Source of the DNA: Terrabacter terrigena | GTDB lineage: Bacteria > Actinomycetota > Actinomycetes > Actinomycetales > Dermatophilaceae | Direction: 5' to 3' | NCBI RefSeq assembly: GCF_042676085.1 | Contig: NZ_JBHTKH010000012.1 | Span: 1 to 64,000 of the forward strand | Length of the DNA stretch: 64,000 bases | Shown: in pieces, positions 60,343 through 64,000 of the stretch | How the letters are laid out: each line of letters opens with the position of its first letter | Position numbering within the stretch: the first letter of the stretch is position 1 | The notes under the pieces: model-generated | Databases searched by the model: none | Told to the model about the DNA's origin: nothing | The model's input: only the letters and a program-made list of their open reading frames with translations | Made by a program: the position numbers and the translations under genes

Positions 60343-61605
60343 GTGCTCATCGTCGACCTCGTCTGCGTCCCTGTGCGCTCCGGCTTTTTCACCGACGACC
60401 AGGCGGCCATCCGCGCGGACGCCGGCCAAGACGGCTTCAGCTACCTCGCAGCCCCCCTGACACCGGGATTCTCCCGGGTACGTATGCCGGGTGAGGCGCT
60501 GTCAGTCCTCCTCGTCCTCTCGGACGGCCAGATCGCCCATGGTGACTGCGCCACCGTGCAGTACGCTGGCGCCGGCGGACGCGACCCGGCACTCGACGCG
60601 GACGCCATGGCTGACGTCGTCATCGGACAGGTTCGGCCCAGACTGCTCGGTCGGAGAGTGACCGACTTCCGGTCGCTGGCCACCGAGATCGACCAGATGA
60701 CATTGGACGGGCGTCCGCTGCACAGTGCCGCGAGGTACGGCGTCACCCAGGCCATCCTTGATGCCGCTGCCAAGGCGCGAGGCATCACCATGGCTGAGCT
60801 CGTCCGGGACGAGTACGGCACGGGGGCGCAGCTCTCTCCAGTGCCCGTGTTCGCCCAGTGCGGTGATGACCGGTACACCAACGTCGACAAGATGATCCTC
60901 AAGGGCGTGGACGCGCTGCCACACGGTCTCGTCAACAACGTGGAGACGAAGTTTGGTCATTCGGGAGAGCTGTTCGCGGACTACGTCGAATGGGTTCGCG
61001 CTCGGGTGCTGAAGCTGCGTCCGAGCGAGAGCTACCACCCGGTCCTGCACTTCGACCTCTACGGCACCGTCGGCCTCGCGTTCGATGCCGAGACCACGAC
61101 CATGGCGGCCTACCTCGCCCGCGTCGGCGACCTCGCCGCGCCCTTCCAGCTCCGCATCGAGCACCCGGTCGACGCGGGGAGCCGCGACGGCCAGGTGGAG
61201 GCCTTCACCGCCTTGCGCGCGGAACTGAGACGCCTTGGTTCCAGCGTCCAACTCGCCGCCGACGAATGGTGCAACACCCTCGACGACATCAAAGTCTTCG
61301 CGGCTGCCGGCGCTGCGGACATGATCCACGTCAAGACGCCAGACCTCGGCGGCGTCAACAACACCGTCGAGGCCCTGCTGCTTGTGCGTGACCATGGGCT
61401 TCTCGCCTACTGCGGCGGCACCTGCAACGAGACCGACAGATCCGCTCAGGTCTGTGCCCACATAGCCATGGCGTGCGACGCCCAGCAGGTTCTCGCTCGA
61501 CCCGGGATGGGAGTCGACGAAGGACTCATGATCGTCGGGAACGAGATGGCGCGGACGGCCGCCTTGGTTGCGGCCCGTGCGACAAGTAACGGGCGGCCCG
61601 CATGA
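60343..61605 (+). CDS. 3-methylaspartate ammonia-lyase
   Basis: 420 residues from GTG 60343 (GGAGA upstream); the clostridial enzyme has 413. Enolase-superfamily barrel with the family N-terminus VRSGFFTDDQAAIRADAGQD then TPGFSRVRMPGEALS. With V1 as the start, the residues fall exactly on the clostridial numbers I recall: His194 (LPHGLVNN), Mg ligands Asp238 (HFDLYG), Glu273 (RIEHPVDAG), Asp307 (AADEWCNT), base Lys331 (HVKTPDLGG); Gln73, Thr360, Cys361 and Leu384 also coincide. Residue 329, Gln in that enzyme, is His here. Reaction: threo-3-methylaspartate to mesaconate and ammonia. ATGA overlap with the next gene. Rare outside fermentative anaerobes and haloarchaea, to my knowledge. Confidence 0.95.
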   Translation: MLIVDLVCVPVRSGFFTDDQAAIRADAGQDGFSYLAAPLTPGFSRVRMPGEALSVLLVLSDGQIAHGDCATVQYAGAGGRDPALDADAMADVVIGQVRPRLLGRRVTDFRSLATEIDQMTLDGRPLHSAARYGVTQAILDAAAKARGITMAELVRDEYGTGAQLSPVPVFAQCGDDRYTNVDKMILKGVDALPHGLVNNVETKFGHSGELFADYVEWVRARVLKLRPSESYHPVLHFDLYGTVGLAFDAETTTMAAYLARVGDLAAPFQLRIEHPVDAGSRDGQVEAFTALRAELRRLGSSVQLAADEWCNTLDDIKVFAAAGAADMIHVKTPDLGGVNNTVEALLLVRDHGLLAYCGGTCNETDRSAQVCAHIAMACDAQQVLARPGMGVDEGLMIVGNEMARTAALVAARATSNGRPA

Positions 61606-62807
61606 GGCCACTCGAGGACGTCCGCATCCTTGCCGTCGAGCAGTACGGGGCCGGGCCGTTCGGCAGCATGCACCTCGCCGACCTTGGCGCCGAGGTGATC
61701 AAGATCGAAGACCCCTCAACTGGAGGAGACGTCGCTCGGTACGTTCCGCCGTTCCAAGAAGGCGAAGACAGCCTGTTTTTCGAGGCGTTCAACCGCAACA
61801 AGCGCAGCATCGCTCTGGACATCGCCAACCCAGCCGGCCGGTCCTTGTTCGAGGATCTCGTTCGCCACAGCGACGTCGTCTATTCCAACCTGCGGGGGGA
61901 CGTGCCGCCGAAGCTGCGACTGATGTACGACGACCTCAAGGAACTTAATCCCGCCATCGTCTGCTGCTCTTTGACCGGGTACGGGATGAGCGGTCCCCGC
62001 TCTGCAGAGCCCGGATACGACTATGTCCTTCAGGGGCTCACCGGTTGGATGGACTTGACCGGCGAACCGGACGGCCCACCCACCAAGTCGGGGCTCTCCC
62101 TAGTGGACTACTCGGGCGGGCTCGTGGCTGCGATCTCAGTCCTGGCGGCAGTGCACGCCGCCCGTCGCGACGGCATCGGGACTGACTGCGATGTAAGCCT
62201 CTTCGATACAGCAGTGGCCATGCTCTCGTATCCCGCGATCTGGCAGCTCAACGGTGACTTCCAGCCCGCCCGTACCCATCACTCCGCCCACCCGTCGATC
62301 GTCCCGTTCCAAGCCTTCCCGACCCGCGACGGCTGGATCGTCGTCGCCTGCCCGAAGGAGAAGTTCTGGCGGCGCCTCACCGGGGTGATGGGTCATCCGG
62401 AGCTCGCCGACGACGAGCGCTTCGCGACGTTTGCCGCGCGCCGGGCAAACGCGGCCACGCTCGTTCCGCTTCTCGAAAGCATCTTTCAATCGCAGACCGT
62501 GGCGCACTGGCTCAATGAGCTGCGCCTCGCAGGCATCCCGAGCGGGCCGGTGAACAGCGTCGCCCAGGCGCTTGCCGACCCTCACACGCTTGCCCGCGAC
62601 ATGATCATGGAGACGACCCATACGCGGTTCGGAACCGTAAGACAGGTGGCGAGCCCCGTGCGCGTCGGAAACGGTGCCGGGGACTTCCGTCGTGCCCCTG
62701 CCCGTAACGAGGATGCCTCCCATGTGCTGCGGGACATCTTGGGATACGACGATGAGCGCATCAGGTCCCTCACGCGCCAGCAGGCGTTCGGCGCCTACGA
62801 TGAGTGA
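61602..62807 (+). CDS. CaiB/BaiF-family CoA-transferase (copy 2)
   Basis: 401 residues, start overlapping the methylaspartate ammonia-lyase stop (ATGA). EDVRILAVEQYGAGPFGSMH, DLGAEVIKIEDPSTGGDVAR, FEAFNRNKRSIALDIANPAG, CSLTGYGMSGPRSAEPGYDY with catalytic Asp near 140, and QVASPVRVGNGAGDFRRAPA near the end. Tight coupling to the lyase makes mesaconate the natural acceptor (as in the succinyl-CoA:mesaconate CoA-transferase of haloarchaea); copy 1 next to the hydratase could do the same or a different acid. Confidence 0.92.
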   Translation: MRPLEDVRILAVEQYGAGPFGSMHLADLGAEVIKIEDPSTGGDVARYVPPFQEGEDSLFFEAFNRNKRSIALDIANPAGRSLFEDLVRHSDVVYSNLRGDVPPKLRLMYDDLKELNPAIVCCSLTGYGMSGPRSAEPGYDYVLQGLTGWMDLTGEPDGPPTKSGLSLVDYSGGLVAAISVLAAVHAARRDGIGTDCDVSLFDTAVAMLSYPAIWQLNGDFQPARTHHSAHPSIVPFQAFPTRDGWIVVACPKEKFWRRLTGVMGHPELADDERFATFAARRANAATLVPLLESIFQSQTVAHWLNELRLAGIPSGPVNSVAQALADPHTLARDMIMETTHTRFGTVRQVASPVRVGNGAGDFRRAPARNEDASHVLRDILGYDDERIRSLTRQQAFGAYDE

Positions 62808-63243
62808 CGTTGAGCATCTGGGCCCCATGGATCCAACGTCGCGCCTGTCCCCCGGATGATCCGGCAGCTCCCGAAGTCTTGGGCAGCTCCAGACTGGCGA
62901 AGATCTCGTCCCCTCGGGTGAAACCGACCAGCTCCGATCTGACGTCGACAACAACTCCGTGAGTCCAGCCGCGGACCGTGTGACAGGCGGCGCAATGACT
63001 CATCCGCGCCCCGTCCTAGGATCGCGGGATCCCGGGCCGCTGGCGGCTCAGCGCTACACCGGCCGATCGGTTGCCGTCGAGGTCATCACGAGGATCGCCT
63101 TGTTGGCCGTCCCGAGTAAGGGCTTCGATCCTCAACCCGGTGCCTCACCGCGGAACCGCGGTGCGCACGCACTCCAATTCACGCCCGAACAGCGTGATGC
63201 GCGCCGTCCGGTCGAGACCCGCAGCCAATAGATCCGTCGATGC
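62808..63243. other. gene-poor gap, possible MDR dehydrogenase fragment
   Basis: 436 bases without an intact gene. On the minus strand at about 62874–62960 the translation VVVDVRSELVGFTRGDEIFA resembles the G-x-V-x-x-V-G-x-x-V-x-x-F-x-x-GD-x-V-F segment of zinc-type or quinone-oxidoreductase MDR proteins, but it has no proper start or continuation. It may be a decayed gene; equally it may be chance. Confidence 0.35.
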
Positions 63244-63948
63244 TCAGACGCCGAGGAGCTCGTGCTGGAGCGACACGTCTGAGAGCAGGTGGTCGGTCTT
63301 GAGCTTCTGGGCAATCCGGCCCTTGTCCATGACGTAGGCGGTGTCGGCGACCGATGCGGCGAACTCGAGGTTCTGCTCGACGATGACGACGGTGATGTTC
63401 CGGCGCTGGTTGATGTCTTTGATCTCGTGGGCGATCTGCTGGACGATCGAGGGCTGGATCCCTTCTGACGGCTCGTCCAACAGCAGCAGATCGGGGGCCG
63501 TGACGAGGGCTCGGGCCAGTGCGAGGATCTGCTGCTGCCCACCGGAGAGGGACCCGCCGGTGAGGGTCCTCTTCTCGGCCAGGATCGGGAACTGCTCGAG
63601 CATCTCGTCGACGATGGACTGCCATCCGGGCTTCTGCGCGGCGTAACCGGCGACGCGGAGGTTGTCCAGGACGCTCAGGTCGCTGAAGATCTGTCTGCCC
63701 TGTGGCACGTACGCGATGCCTGCTCTGGCCCGCTCGTGGGGCTTCATCTTGGTGATGGGCTTCTCGGCCAGTCGGACCTCCCCGCGGCTGGCGGGGATCT
63801 CGCCGGTGATGGTACGCAGCAGCGTGGTCTTGCCCACGCCGTTGCGCCCCAGCAGGGCTACGAGCTCCCCTGGCCCGACCTCGAGGCTGATGCCGTGCAG
63901 TACGGGTGTCGGTCCGTATCCGGCGGAGACATCATGTAGCTGGAGCAT
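63244..63948 (-). CDS. Liv/Urt-type ABC transporter ATP-binding protein (LivF/UrtE-like)
   Basis: 234 residues, standard LivF size. Walker A ALLGRNGVGKTTLLRTITGE, Q-loop region YVPQGRQIFSDLSVLDNLRV, signature GGSLSGGQQQILALARALVT, then LLLLDEPSEGIQPSIVQQIA and VIVEQNLEFA. The EGIQPSIV phrase is typical of UrtE (urea) and amide/short-chain-amide members. Part of a branched-chain-amino-acid-type importer that continues past the window edge; overlaps the upstream ATPase gene by 17 bases. Confidence 0.93.
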   Translation of the reverse strand: MLQLHDVSAGYGPTPVLHGISLEVGPGELVALLGRNGVGKTTLLRTITGEIPASRGEVRLAEKPITKMKPHERARAGIAYVPQGRQIFSDLSVLDNLRVAGYAAQKPGWQSIVDEMLEQFPILAEKRTLTGGSLSGGQQQILALARALVTAPDLLLLDEPSEGIQPSIVQQIAHEIKDINQRRNITVVIVEQNLEFAASVADTAYVMDKGRIAQKLKTDHLLSDVSLQHELLGV

Positions 63949-64000
63949 CGGCGGTGGCCCTTCCGAGGTAGATGTCGAGGACTTGTTCGTCCTTGCGGAG
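63932..64000 (-). CDS. LivG/UrtD-like ABC ATP-binding protein, C-terminal end only
   Basis: Only the last 22 codons and stop are in the window (ending LRKDEQVLDIYLGRATADAP then AT). The ending D-x-x-V-x-x-x-YLG is the usual C-terminus of LivG/UrtD proteins, and the position directly before LivF/UrtE fits. The rest lies beyond the edge. Confidence 0.75.
   Translation of the reverse strand, partial: LRKDEQVLDIYLGRATADAPAT

Noticed and set aside
36006..64000. attR copy of the tRNA-Arg 3' end, and glutamate mutase genes
   Set aside because: I looked for CTTGCCGGGGGC and for B12-binding mutase motifs and saw neither; they are outside the window or absent.

Overview
This is high-GC actinobacterial DNA. 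The gene order pta–ackA, the Glp/MoeA–MoaC–Mog–SepX(GlpR) block, an FmdB/5-formyl-THF ligase/MscL neighbourhood, GTG and TTG starts and very strong G/C third positions suggest a member of the Micrococcales; an Intrasporangiaceae-like host is my best guess, from pattern memory only. The window splits at a tRNA-Arg(CCU) gene at about 36.0 kb.

Left part, 1–36 kb, looks mostly like chromosome. The first 8 kb is loose: a front-end-type acyl desaturase, a GAF-ANTAR regulator, a TetR regulator with a visible operator facing a small membrane protein, a frameshifted cupin gene, and a tandem copy of a tRNA 3' end with its terminator (an old integration scar). From 8 to 35.7 kb the genes are dense and housekeeping-like: CorA, DUF72, OsmC, pta–ackA, an NmrA-type reductase, an AI-2E transporter, sepX/glpR, a RimJ-type acetyltransferase, mog, moaC, a single open frame joining UDP-glucose pyrophosphorylase to MoeA, 5-formyl-THF cyclo-ligase, a penicillin-acylase-family protein, a cation/proton antiporter, an FmdB zinc ribbon, MTA phosphorylase, a CpaB-like SAF protein, MscL, a TPR protein, a 1383-residue SF1 helicase–nuclease, a short DUF664 protein and a secreted DUF2690-like protein.

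Right part, 36 kb to the end, is an integrated element or genomic island. A tyrosine integrase and an excisionase-like protein sit immediately 3' of the tRNA and point at it. Next come a PadR regulator/hydrolase pair, a decayed IS21 transposase, and then only catabolic cargo. Cargo block 1 (41–47 kb) has a GntR regulator, formamidase/acetamidase, glycerate 2-kinase, an NCS1 permease and a C69/secernin-type Ntn hydrolase. Cargo block 2 (47.3–62.8 kb) combines a CitE-type CoA-ester lyase, a mesaconyl-CoA-hydratase-like protein, two CaiB/BaiF CoA-transferases, two SDRs, three amidohydrolase-fold proteins, an Rbs-type ABC importer, an isochorismatase-fold hydrolase, a second GntR regulator and a clear 3-methylaspartate ammonia-lyase. 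The window ends in a Liv/Urt-type branched-chain/amide ABC transporter.

How block 2 may work (inference): the ABC importer brings in an unknown, probably amide-containing compound; the amidohydrolases and isochorismatase-fold enzyme trim it; methylaspartate ammonia-lyase releases ammonia and mesaconate; a CaiB/BaiF enzyme makes mesaconyl-CoA; the hydratase makes citramalyl-CoA (or methylmalyl-CoA); and the CitE-type lyase splits it to central metabolites. No glutamate mutase is present, so the source of methylaspartate is open. This module is the best candidate for a previously undescribed system here.
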